DNA of 64,000 nucleotides from Neospora caninum Liverpool (taxonomy: Eukaryota > Apicomplexa > Conoidasida > Eucoccidiorida > Sarcocystidae). Shown in pieces: positions 27,541 to 39,866 of this stretch (position 1 is the stretch's first letter; each line of letters opens with the position of its first letter). The position numbers and the translations under genes are program-made. The stretch spans positions 3,715,101-3,779,100 of the forward strand of contig NC_018396.1 of assembly GCF_000208865.1 (NCBI RefSeq). Direction: 5' to 3'. Under the pieces are notes generated by a model. It did no database searches. It was not told the origin of the DNA and saw only the letters and a program-made list of their open reading frames with translations.

Positions 27541-30523
27541 ATGGCTCTCCCTCCTCCTTTCACCCATTCGCCGCCAATGTCGCTGGAGCAGCTTATCGGC
27601 AGCTGCCACTCATTACAAAGCACGTGGTGTATCGGCGTCGTTCTGTGCTTGTTATCCTCGTTCGCTGGCGCTCTCGGGGACAACATCGTCCGCCTATCAT
27701 TCTTGAAGGTCGGTAGTATGCGAGGACCGCCTCCTCGGTGTGAGGTGCGGGCGAAGCCGTGTATAAAATGAGGAGTCGTATACCAACCAGTTCTGCGCCT
27801 GATTTTTTTAAGAAGCAAAAGCTCATTTACACCAGTGAAGAGCAAAAACATGCCAGAGACGTGTCCCCGTTCTTTTCGGTAACTCTATTCCGCCCCCCCG
27901 TCCTCCCCTCGTCCTCCCGCATATCTCGTAGTGCATCTAGACGTCACTCCCCTCCGCGGAAGCTGTGAACTGCAGAGACCATAAACCCATGAAACTCAGC
28001 AAGGAAACCAGAAGAACATTGCCGAGATTATAATACAGAATTTGTTCTCTGTTCGTTCGCAGGAAAGAGGTCGAAGTGTCTACAAGTCTACACGGTCTCT
28101 CCACCAGCGTCCTCTGTGGCTCCTCGGAACCTTTCTGGCAGTCGTCGTAAACCCTGTCTTGACACTTATGGCACTCAAGTTGGCTGCTGCTGTGAGTGTA
28201 ATTCCGAGTTCCTCATGCATGGGGAAATTACAGGACAGTTGGCACCGTTTGAAACAGTGCATGTGGATAGTTGCGGAGGCAACTTGGGAATTCATCGACC
28301 ACGCCAGTGCCCACGTGCGTCCTCCGAAGGGGGATCGGGCTCCACCGTTTTTATTCCATACACGTCGTGGGATCGGTCGGGTGAGAAGGGGACGTTGGTG
28401 CTACTGCGCTATCACTCGCATGAACAGTGATGTGGAAAACCTTTCCGATAACCGTGAAGGAATGTGTGGCTTCGGATGTGCTTTGTGTGGGGTATCTTTT
28501 TCTGTAGCTGTTTTACTAGTGCTGTCGTTGTGGAGAGTCAATACCAGGTACACTCCCACTCGTTTGTCTGTATATCCCATGGTAAGGTTTCTCTGCAAGT
28601 TCCTGTCGCTTTTTTTGACGGTGGACGCAGCGCTGTTTGAATCTAAGCTCTCTGGGCGTTGCGGAGGCCTGTCATTTCCTGTGCTTCCTGCTGTGTATTT
28701 CTCTGTCTTTTCCAGTCAGTCGTCCTGCCCTTTGGTGGAATGCACATCTTTTGGAACGTCATTCTGGTTGGCTACCTGTTAAGAGAGAAGCTCCTTGCAG
28801 CCGACGTTGTCGGCTCAATGTGCATTCTCTTTGGTATTGTTGTTGCCATTGCATACGGCGCACACGAAGTAAGCCAAAAGAACGTATGAACCGACACAGG
28901 ATTTCTAGCGAATTCCCTGCACATGGGCAACATGGAACGCAGTTGAGGTACCCTCTACCGGGAACAACTGAAGTATGATGACGGACTTTACGAAGTCGAG
29001 TGGCTTTCTGTCTTTGGTGTTCACAGCTTCCTCCGTACACTATAGCGTCACTTACTGCTATGGCGTCTCAGCCCGCATTTTCCATCTACTTGATGGTCAC
29101 TTTCTTCGTCGTCACTGCCATGATGCTCGCCGTCGCCACCCCCGTGCACAAAGGACTGGCCCGGCTCTTTCCGCCTTTCCTTGGACAAGATTGCAGCTCC
29201 CCACCAGGTTCGTTCGATCCACGCTTCGTGAGATGAGCTGCTGTGCTGACACTCTGTCACGCTTTTGCAGGAATCAAAAGAATGGATATAACTGGAGGTC
29301 GAGTCTTATGTGGTAGAGGAAATCTGTTGGTTTCGTGAATATGAATAAGCTAACATGAAAGGAATCCATCGAAATAGCAACTCAGGGTTCCCGCGGTTAC
29401 CAACTTTTATCGCACTCGGAGCAATCGTCACCTCATCGCGTCCGCTGCACGTCACGATTCAACGGCCGTAGCCACCAGAGCGTGGAGGGAAACGGTGTTG
29501 CCTCGAATGACACATACCTGGTGCATGACGGAAGAGCAGCCTTTAGGAAGAGGCCGTGGTCTTTTAGTGGCGGGCGTGGTCAAGTACATTACCAGATCCA
29601 TGACGTAGGGGGTGCGGAGGTGATCCGCTTACATGCGGCTAGTGAAAGTAGCTGACTGCTTGTGAACCTTTGCGCCGTCTTGTCGTTTGTAATTCAGGCC
29701 AGCCAGTGACTGATACTTCTATGCTGCTGCCATACTTCGCTGTCGCGGAACAGGCTGGGCCACCTTTTCGGTTGCGGCGCCTGTGCGTGTCGGCCCTGAG
29801 TGGCATATTAGGAGGACTGGGGAATCTAAGCGCAAAAGCCGCGATCGAGGTTGTCAGCTCGGAGGGCATTGCGGTGTGTGTCCGGCGATGCGGATTGTAT
29901 GTGTGTATCGCGTCAACACTGGTTCTGTGCGGACTGCAGCTCTTCTACTTAAATCTCGCCTTGTCTCGGTATGGAAGAAAAATGCCCGTTCTTTTGAAAC
30001 GATGGTTCTCATGTGGGCATCGACGGCGTTCACGGGCGAACTTGATAGCCGTCGATGATTGAGAGTAGTCCGCACATTGTACCCACCTTTTCGAGTTAAA
30101 ACGTCGCTTGCTTGCTTTGGAAATTTTGGATCGGACCGTAACTCCCGCATTTTTTTGTCGGTGCGTGTACTTGTGTGTGTGTGTGTGTGTGACTGGGTGC
30201 TTTCTTTATGCAGGTACGAGGCGAAGTACGTGGTTCCCATGGTCAATGCAACCCTGATTGCGAGCGGCTCCGTGGGAGGCATTATACTCTTCCAGGAGTT
30301 TGCTCGTATGTCGTCAAGCAGCATAGCTGCATTTTCTTGCGGCTCCTGCTCAGTAATTTTAGGTGTCGTCATCTTAGCGGTGTCGTCATCGAATGCCGTC
30401 TCCAAAGCCACACATCGCGATTGCTTGGCTCAAAGAATGCTCGAACTTGAAGCTACAGAAGACGAGAGGTGCGTCAAAGGGTTTCGAGAGTGGTATCCTC
30501 ATTACAAGTATATATACATGTAA
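27541..30523 (+). CDS. NIPA/DUF803-family membrane transporter
   Basis: Six exons: 27541-27708, 28063-28191, 28716-28868, 29027-29207, 29698-29968 and 30214-30523, giving 403 aa. Phases 0, 0, 0, 1 and 2 close without stops. Seen: about eight or nine hydrophobic helices, including WCIGVVLCLLSSFAGALGD, PLWLLGTFLAVVVNPVLTLM, MHIFWNVILVGYLLREKLLA with the following IVVAIAYGAHE, and in the C-terminal half GILGGLGNLSAKAAIEVV, LQLFYLNLALSRYEAKYVVP and a final GGIILFQEF. Known: NIPA proteins share this order (the PLGALSVLVSAIL..NERL and QINYLNKALD..PIYYV..FKEW regions) and transport Mg2+ or related divalent cations; they belong to the drug/metabolite transporter superfamily. Substrate here is inferred from the family only. 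A donor-like site at GAGAG|gtgcgt in the last exon could give a different C-terminus. An upstream extension through an acceptor near 27517 is possible. Confidence 0.82.
30172..30191. repeat. GT dinucleotide run in NIPA-like intron 5
   Basis: (GT)n of about nine to ten units, immediately upstream of the last exon's acceptor region. Confidence 0.85.
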
Positions 30524-33500
30524 ACATGCATTCGCATTCATTTCAGCCGCCGCTCTGATTCAGGCCGCGTTCCCTCGTTCATCGTCTGTTTCATCATCTG
30601 TGTTGTTTTCTATCCACTCTTCTACTGTGTTCGCCTTCTTTTTGCTGCACTTTTCTATCTCCCCGTGATTTCGTTTTCGCCCTTCTCTAATTTCTTTGTC
30701 CCGTTTCTTCTTTCATTCTTCCTCTCTTGTTGACGAGATCATTTGCAGGGGCGTTTAGAGCCGGGCATACAGCGGTTCGCGGACGGAGGGTAGCACCGTT
30801 GTTTAGGGATGAAATTGCGGTGATTTTTGATTCGTGGAGATACAATCAACAGCCTCTGTTTCCTTGCTTCTGCCTGCTTGCGCTCCATTGCAGGAGAGGA
30901 TTGAACTGTGAGCCGTTCCATTTCAAATCAAGAATGTGCGTGAGATTGTGAACGAAAGCGGCAGAGCAGTAGTTGATGTGTATCGGCAGTGAATACCATG
31001 ATATTCGTACAGCTTGTATACAAATGTTGTTTTTTTAAAATAAACGCTGGCAGTTGGGTTCAAGACGGTTAGCTCGACTTCAGCCTGAGAGGGGACAAAA
31101 GGCGCGATCGTCTGCAACGTGTATCATGCAAATCCCATTTGTTGTGTCTGAAAAACGGATAAAATTCTTCACCCGTCGGAAATGTAGTAATACGCCAATT
31201 GCTCAGCACCACTGTCGGATCGACACCACTGTGGTGGTTAACGTGACGCAGGTGTACGGCTCGTGTAGGAATGTGCATAGAAAGTGGCGACCTCGTCAAG
31301 TTCTTCATAGATAGGTGGCCGTCGCGGCACAAGGACCGTGGCGAGGTATAGTTGAATCAGTGCTAGAGAAAAAAGGCTGTCGAGAAGTCGTACCTTATTT
31401 GTGGAGAATGGTGTAGAAGGTGTTGCCACGACTGGGAGAGCCGGTCCAGTATGCGGTGGGACCACCAGGTCAACGTCTTCCGTTTCGCAGGTGCCGACAC
31501 ATTGCTTCTGTTGTTTGCGGCAAAAAACTCGTGCCTGATCGAACTCGCTCTAGCGACGCAAAGGAGATAAGGGATTGTAAATCGGCGTGGAATCGTGCCG
31601 AATGGCGAATAACTCTCGAGTATGACGCTACATCCCTGTATACCCAATGCAGCTCTGCATCACTTGGCGTCACCCTTTATTGGAATCTGTGCGGGCGTAT
31701 TCCGGTTGTAGCTATTAGCCGCACACTCTCACGCGTTCACCATTGTTACGCCCTATAAATTTGGTGCAATACAAACGTGAGTGACGGGGCCAACGGATCA
31801 CAGTCGTGACGGTATTGGGACGGACTTTACCCGTATTTTTTTCAAGCAGGCAACGGGGGAAACCGAGTGGTGTCATATTGTTGATAGCAAGTGTCCTCTC
31901 CCGTTCAACCGACATTTACAGACATGTAGGGAATCAGGACACGCTTCTCTTTGCATGGCTGACAGTGCAACTGTCATTGCCCGTTAGATGCAAACAATCA
32001 AACGAATATAGAAAGAAAGAGCATGAAGTCGGCTTGACACAGATGGCCGGCCATCGCTAGCAAGCAGGCCGCTGTCTCTTTGAAGCTCATTTTCTGTAAG
32101 TCAGCGATCCACAATCTGCATACTGTAGCTCCTCTGGAGGCAGGAGCCGGCAGAAGAGTTTTAACCGCAGGATCTCTTGTGAAGACAACAGACAGCAGGT
32201 CAACACCAGGGTTAGGGCTCAGAACAATGCCGCCGGATTTCTCCCTTTACGAAGGTGTGCGCAGCTGGGACTCGCCGCAGTATGCACTCCCCGAAAACAA
32301 CTATTCAGAACATGGGACGTTCAATGTAAACAACACTTCAACCTGACTGACACGAGCGCGGGCGAGAAGGCTGAGAACTACAGGCTTGGCGGATTCACTC
32401 CGTATCAAATTTGGCGGAGTATTCTGTGTGGGCAACCGCGGTCCCAACGCCCCGCCCAGCCACTCGAGGCGGGAAACGGCGAACGACGTGCAGCCGCGCT
32501 CTGTCGCGTAACAGGGCTCCCTGTCTCCTTATCCAAATGCTTGCTCCGCAGGGGCATGAACTTCCTCCTTCCACTCATTGGCTTCCCTCCGTCTCCACGC
32601 GTGTTATAAGACTTCGCATCACTTATCTCCCATCGTCGGCGGAAGCGGCAACACGTGAGTGACTCGTACAACTGTCGACAAAACGCGTACCCCCCCCCCC
32701 CNNNNNNNNNNNNNNNNNNNNNNNNNNNNNNNNNNNNNNNNNNNNNNNNNNNNNNNNNNNNNNNNNNNNNNNNNNNNNNNNNNNNNNNNNNNNNNNNNNN
32801 NCCCCCCCCCCCCCCCCAGGCCCCCCAGTCCTCTCCGCTAAGGAATACCGTTTTTTGCAGATACAGTTTCCCATTAAACGGGATACGTGAGCCCACCCTT
32901 TGCACTGCGCAGTTAGCCATGAGAGCTTTCTTGTTTCTTCAGCCTTGAAGCCGAGCACGAGATCTGAGCGGTTGGGTTCCCCACCTCCGTCTGGCGCGGC
33001 AAACGTCGTGTCGGCCAAAGGATGACGAAGGCTGTGCTCGCACACAGTCTCTCTGAGGTGCCGCTTTATGCGGCTCTCGCACAGGTTCGCTGCAGTTAGA
33101 ACAATGCCTCCTGCTGTGGGAATGTGCATTTTCTTGTTAAGAGTGGTTCTTTCACATCGTCTGTTTCTCTTTTGCTGCAAGTGTGGCGAAGAATCCCGTT
33201 GCACATGGCGAATCAACTCTCGCGCTGTTTCCGCAGCTGCTTCCTGGCCTGTGCAGAAACGAAGACGTCCCGGCTGTTGCACACAGCGCGCAGAGAGACA
33301 TTACACCTGTCTTTCCGAAAACTCCAGAGACCATGTTTCCTAATTGACCATATGTCGAACTACTCTGAAGTAGGGGTGTCTGCATTTTAGCGGAGACGTG
33401 TTTTTTATGCTCTCTGTGTATCCCCTCTTCGATTTCTGTCCCGTTGGTTTCATGGTCACACGGACTGGACGTGTTGCGCTGCATTGTGGAACAGGGGTGC

Positions 33501-33663
33501 ATCGGTGGGTTTTTTTTTGATGTGAAGTGGTAAAGCTCCCGTACCAGCAGGACGAGGTTTACACGATTTACGCCGAGGTAAAATCTCAGTCCTCAGACAG
33601 GATCCGCACTGTCCTCTGCGTGATTGCCTTCCGCGTCCGCACTCCCCGTCCAACATCGGTGAA
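30524..33663. other. Spacer between NIPA-like and RRM genes, with assembly gap
   Basis: About 3.1 kb without a supportable gene. It should hold the NIPA-like 3' UTR and the promoter of the RRM gene. A 100-N gap interrupts it at 32702-32801. Frames spanning the gap are artefacts of the N run. Confidence 0.55.
32702..32801. other. Assembly gap (100 N) flanked by C homopolymers
   Basis: Exactly 100 N, the conventional length for a gap of unknown size. A C run precedes it and a longer C run follows it, so sequencing probably failed at a poly-C/poly-G tract. Confidence 0.95.
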
Positions 33664-36408
33664 ATGGGTCACATCAACTCGGGGGGGAAGGGCTGCCAAC
33701 CTCGACCAGCTGAATCTGTGGCGATGTTTCACGAAACTTTCTCGGGTCAGAAGCGGGTGTTAGCCGAGGTTCATAAATACGTGACGAACGCGACAACCCA
33801 GTCCCTTCAAGCCCTGGCGATGGAGGGTTCTGTGGCTGGCGGCGTTCTCAGCCAGTTCGACGGCGATTTGAGCCGGGCAGAGTTGACGCGGGCAATCTCC
33901 AATGAGCTCTTGCGCGAACTTCCACAGCGAACGAGAGGTTCCGCGAGAAATCTCGAGTTCGTACCACCACCTCCAGGTTTTGATGCCCCCAACCGCCGCG
34001 ACGCTGCTCCAAGCCCGGTGTATTCCTACCGTCCGGCAGACCAGGGTTCTCCAGTCCTTATCAACTCCCGTGCGCTGTCCCCTGCTGACAGATCGGAAGC
34101 GTCTGTTCAAGACGCTTCTTGCAGATTGGCGGCAAATGCGATCCTTCAACTGCTCCAGTCTCACTCCGTCGCCTGGAAGGCGGGGGCTCCCGCTGACAAT
34201 GGAAGAGCGGAAGAGACGGACTGCTGGTCTGTGGCGACACACGGCTCGTCGGGTGACAGCGGGACCGAGCGTCTCTCTCAGAGAGTTCCTCATGACTTCG
34301 GGAAACCCCGCCCGCATGCGGCTGCTCAAAAATGTGTCAAACTGTCCACTGCGAGAAAGACTCCGTCGCATGCAGCGCAGAGCGCCGAGGGTGACCTTGT
34401 TGAAAGAGCACTTGCTCCCGGGGTCAAAGTGTTTTTCGGGAATGTCATGCCCACGACAACAGAGGTAAACCAACCGGAGGGGCGACGTGGGCAGATCGCT
34501 GCACTTTCGCCTTCCGGCTGGTCGTGTTCGAGCCTCGTTCCCGTGACTGCGGGACTCCTGCGTAGTTGACGAGATGCCTGTCTCCATAGGATGGAGTGGC
34601 CGTAACTCTTGCAGAGAGAAAGACTTTGGATATATATATATGTTCTGGGTGATCCCTTGTGTTCCTGCCTCTGAGCCGTCGAGAACTCGAATCCTGCTGG
34701 AGCGACGTCCCTAGGTGGGGGCAACTCGCTTTTGTAAGGCGCGTACGTGTCTGCGGCTGTCGCTTTTCAGGAAGAGATGTATGAAATCTTCCGGTCGTTC
34801 GGGGAGTGCTCGGGCTTGGTCCTTCTAAGAGACAGGCGCCAGCGACCTCGCGGTGCGGGCTTCGTTACCTTCAAGAGGAAAGAAGATGCTGAAAAGGCCA
34901 TGAAAGCCTTAGACCGAAAATTCTGTGTCGAGGTACGTGCGAGTCGGCGGCGCTAGTGCGGACGGGGGGAGGATCAACCGCAACTCGCTTGGAGACCAGG
35001 AAAACCGGATGCTTCATTGGTACACACTTGTGGCTCTGGATACGGATTCATGTAGATGGATTCAAGCAGGAAATGTCTGTGGGACCGACAAAACCACTGT
35101 TTGGGCAAACCTTCCGTGGTGGTTGAGCTTCTCAAGCATTTCCCCCTTCCGTTTCTACCAAGCCCCATGCATATCTCTTTGTTGCAGGTCGAGGCGTGAC
35201 ACAACCGTATAGAGGCAGCAGTGATGCAGATGATCAGAAACGCGACGGCGCCGCTGGACGCTTTGTTGCGCGTCGAGTCCCCTTTCAAACGGTGCATTTG
35301 CCTGGTCACTGGGCCTACACACTCGCGGCTTCCTGAAGGTCACAATTGCTGCGAGGGCTCTTTTTCTCTTGTGCAGGGAGCAACGAAACCTCTGGAGGTT
35401 CGCCCACCGGAAAACTACGAACAGAAGAGGCAGCGAATTCGGCTTCTGGCCCAGATGCGCTCACAAATGAACCGCGACCGAAGTGCTGACGGTGACATCC
35501 AGGACAGCTCTCTCCAACTTCCAGAGGGCGGGAAATCCGTGTCACCTCGCCCGGAGCCCGGGACTGAGTTGAAAGGTCGCCTCGGCCGTGGACAGCGAAA
35601 AACGCACTCGAGAACAGAGGCGAAGTCGCGAGAGACGCGCACGTGTCGCACTTTCGGTGACGTGCACCCTCCATTTAGAAGCGGCAGCGGGACGGTTTCG
35701 TCGGAACCGAGGTCTCTCTCTGCGGTTTATTCACCCATTCTAGGAGCTACTGCGTGTGAGCCGCTCAATGCCGACGGAAGATGTGAAGAGACGAATCTGC
35801 GAGGCGCTGGAGTCCAGGAAACAGCAGGCAGTGCCGGGGTCCGGCAATGTTCGTCGTCGACAAAATGCTCCGAGCGCACGACAGGGTTGCACAACATTGC
35901 TTTGCGCCAAAAAGGATCCTGCCTCCCATGTTTGAATCGATGTTACAACCAGGGAGATCATCGACCTGATGCTGGTGTCGGTGGACCTAGCGGAGCAGAT
36001 CTTCAACTGCATGGACTATTCGCAGAATATGCATCTCAACGGACAGCGCCAGACCGGTCGCCGGTGCCTGGTGCCCAGGCAGCTTTCTTGCGTCCGCATG
36101 TGGAGCATCCCGAAAGGGGGACTGGTGCGGGGCCATTTGTTCTGGAGGACCCAAGTTGCCTGCAACGCTCTTGTGTTAGGACAGGTCAAATGGAAAACTG
36201 TCCTGACCTATCGTTCTTGCCAAGCCAAGTTGCCAAATTACAGGGACGTCTCGGAGCACACGGAGGTAGAGGTGGTTATGTCACGCCTCTTCCTCGTCCA
36301 CAAAAGCCACTGGGGCAGGTTTCTTCGTTTCTGCAAAGCAGCTTGATTACCGAGGCGGTTATGGATGTGTTGAACTTCTTGATGAAGGAGTCTGCCGGGC
36401 ATGTATAG
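33664..36408 (+). CDS. RRM-domain RNA-binding protein, CELF/Bruno-like
   Basis: Three exons: 33664-34464, 34771-34932 and 35377-36408, all phase 0, 664 aa. Seen: a single RNA recognition motif spanning all three exons, with RNP2-like VFFGNV (about residues 256-261), RNP1-like RGAGFVTF (about 294-301), KEDAEKAMKAL, and the closing strand as PLEVRPPE after the second intron. The CELF/Bruno resemblance is mainly the GATKPLEVR end of the domain. The rest is low-complexity and Ser/Arg/Pro-rich, with no second RRM seen. Known: such proteins act in splicing or translational control; the target here is unknown. The start is the first ATG of the open frame with a good context (GAAATGG); additional 5' exons cannot be excluded. 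A helix-like LITEAVMDVLNFLMKE ends the protein. Confidence 0.78.
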
Positions 36409-39400
36409 CAGAATCCGATAATGCAGCACGAAAGCGATGTTCGGGGACATACGAGCGAAGAGGTGCCGGTGGCTAGTCATCCAACGCCGTATATATGTAA
36501 ATATAATCTGTGCAAGTGTGTGAACCACGGAATAGGGTTACGAATCCGTGGAATGCATTTTAGGCTTCTGTGTGGTCACTGTCGTGATGGGGAGGGGGGA
36601 CTGCCTGCCGTTTCACCGATCTGCGACCCCGCCGCGAGGACAGAGGCGGTCTGACTCGATGGGGAACTGCGGGCAGTCACCGACACACCTTTTGCGGCAC
36701 AGCTGTGCGTATTTATGTACTCTGCTTTCCGTATGTGTGACCCCGAGACAATTGACCCCAATGGTCCTGGTACATCCCGGACGTTCGCAACCACCCGTGA
36801 TTACTGAGGCTTCGGTGGTTGTGTGCTTTTATTTTAGTGGCGTAACATCGGTATCTGCGACTGCATAGGTTGATTCCAGCCCTCAGTGTGCGTATGAGCT
36901 TTTGTGTGATTGAGGGGTAACGGGGAGAAGAGGCGTATATGCATCGTTTTGATCATCCACGATCGCAAGTGACTATGCGGATGGTCAGAACAAATTCGCA
37001 GTGTGTTGGAGACCTACGGGGAGGTACTGGATGCAGGGAGAGGATGCGCGTCTACCGAACGCGTCACTCCGTTCTGGTGCGTTGGTGACGCGCCGACACA
37101 TTCGAGGGGCCGTTGCGCTGCCGAAGTTCGGCTAGGCCGAAAAAGAGCGCGCCTGTCCAGGCACCCCGCATAGAGGAGGGCAAGGTGGACAGCTGCGTTC
37201 GCAAGTTTCCTCCATTGCTTCGAAATCAAGTGAATTTTGAAATATTTTTTTCGTTTTATTTTTTCGTGTGCGGAGGCTTGTATTCTCTGCACTCTCGTGG
37301 TTTCCCTCGTCGCGTGGACCCGGCCGAATATAGGCACACACACTGGTAGATGCCGATCGGCAAGTTTTGACTGTGACGTAGCACTTGCCCCGGAATGTGC
37401 GTTGCCCAGCTTCCAGTTGCGGGGAGAAGTGCGCCTCGCCGCCGAAGCTGTTGTCAATTTGACTCTACGGTCCGTAAATACCGCCGGTGGCGCTGAGTTG
37501 ATAGCGCCTCCGGTGAGAACGTACGGCTCCTGTCGCTTGAAAAAGCCACGAACCGCTTTGTCAACACCTGGCGTGAGGATGCCGTGTAACTTGAGGCTCC
37601 CCTCGAGCTGTAGGAGGTAGTCTTGCTCGGTGGGAGACGTTTTTTGTCGCCCTCTCTCCCCGTCTTTTAGCCGTACACACTGGCCCCTGACACCGTGGAT
37701 GCTGCGGGTGCTGTACCGTCAGAGCCTCTCGCGTGCGTAGAATTGAGAGGGTCGCTACTGCCAGTGTATTACATTTGTTTTCGTGAGCACCGATGTTTTT
37801 CGCATACCTTCTCACATGGACTTATTTTTGTAAATGTGCGGATTGCTATGTGTTTGTGAGCTAATGCTGTCTGTGGGCCGGCAGTGTTGTGTTAATCGAC
37901 TCGACAGCAAAAGAGTGGTTTCTAGTGTAAGTCACTCGCTGCATGCATTCGTTGTGTTTGCCAAACGCGACTATGGGAATTGCCACGGATCTGGCGTAGA
38001 AGCCCACGCTATTCGCCATCATCATCTTGTCTGGAGGTGTGCGAGAAAAGGTCAAGCCTGACTGTTTGAGGACACCCACAGTTTGCTTTTTTGACGGCGG
38101 CCTCTTGCAGGGTAGGATACGTGTGTTGTCGCCTGTGTCACTTCACCTGATCTAGGTCATGTTCTGATTGAGGTCGTGTGTGGAATCGACAGGCGAAAGT
38201 TTCAAGAAAAGCCGTGTGTGTTCCTTGTGCCGGAATGAGCCATGTTGAGGGTGATGAAACTCCGTGGAAGGATATCTTTCTCACCCGTGTATATCAATGC
38301 GTACATGTATATTGGCGTCTCCTCTCTCTTGTCCCAGCAGCAGCTGACGTGTACTATTGGGTGCTCGTGCACTCGGCGTCTCAGTCCAATCATTGCCGTG
38401 GTCACAGTCAGCTGTGTGCATTAGCCATGTTGTGTCCTTTTATTCGACTATCACACCATTGGTATTTCACTTACTTGTGTGGGATCGCTGAAAAGCACGG
38501 TAGAATCTTGTGTGTGGCGTGCGTTCTTGAAACCATTAAATCAGCTGCCTGAGTGCTATTTACGTGGGTCGGCTACGTGTGTGCGGGCATCAGGTCGGTA
38601 GTGTATGTGGGATGCTGGTGGGCCTGCTAGAGTTTGTCGCGAGTGCGGTGACGGGAAAATATCACAACTCTTCGTAGTTATGCCATCGACATCAAACCTG
38701 TCTGGATTTTTTAGACAGACTTTCGTCTGGTGTGACTGCCTGAACGATGTAAACCCTGTGCTTGTCCCTCGTTGCCTCTTGCGAAAGCGGGTGTCTAGTA
38801 CGGTCGACAAGAGTCGACCCGCTTACATTCGACGGAGCAGGTGACTGAAACTACTACTCAGATGCCAGTATGATCAGTACCATCGTACTGGGAGTGATAC
38901 TCTCTGAGACAGGATTATTTATAAGCTTTTTCTGGGGAGTATATACTCCGAGTTAGACTACTGGTTTAAATCTTGAATGTCTTTGTTTACCTGCTGTTAC
39001 CATAGCACTTGCCCTCGGGTAGTTGATTACCTTGGATGCAGCAACGCTTTTGATAGAGTGCACTGCCACTTGCAGCGGTTGAGGGGAATTATGGAGCAGC
39101 AGCCGAGACATTCAAAGTTGGAGTACGCCCCCGCCTCCACAGCCTATTGTCACATTGGGAAAAGGCTGATACACTCTGAGCAACAATGGTGAAGATGCGT
39201 AAGTATTGGCAACACAACCAAACGGCCACGTAGTCCGAGTGAGAAAATGCATAACGTACGTGTATCAGGCGGCAACACCTGCGTCACGCGAGCAATGCAA
39301 AGCGGGGGATAATGTCACCGAGTTACGTATCTCTGCAAGTATGGGCCTGGTGTTTGAGCCTTCGGTGAAGTGGCAAGGAACATAGTCATACGGAGAGGAA

Positions 39401-39866
39401 AAACAAGGCTTTTTTTCTTTCCGCACGCGGGAGGCGGTTCGCCTGTTTTCGATGGAGGTAAGCCCCGCAGTAAATTAAACCATGTGCAGCGGCGACGGCG
39501 CCAACGACAGAAAAACACAGTTCTTGCATCCCGCCATCAGACTTGAGCGCAGCGGGGAAATCCCCAATACCGGTCGGACGAGTGCTACCAACATACTAAC
39601 CCACCGCTTCGCCGATTTTGCAGGGCTAGATTTCGTACCGTTTTCTTGGCATTACTGCATCCGTCATCAGAGGCAAAAACCTTTAGATAAACCACGAAAT
39701 ATTTCTGGCCGGTCTCTGTCCAGGGTCTGGTAGGGAAGGTGAATACCACGACTGGGGGGTGAGTGCGTACATACCAGTTTTGCGGGTCCCCTCCTTCTAA
39801 CTCCGACTAACAGTCAGAAGAGTGAGAAACTGCACTTCCTTTTTCATGGTGCGCAACATTGCTACG
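36409..39866. other. Gene-poor spacer, convergent
   Basis: 3.5 kb between two convergent genes. Many frames of 60-150 codons exist, but none shows domain features, repeat structure or convincing splice phasing. No gene called. Confidence 0.55.

Noticed and set aside
32405..33282. Long frames crossing the first N gap on both strands
   Set aside because: They are open only because N codons and poly-C/poly-G codons contain no stops.
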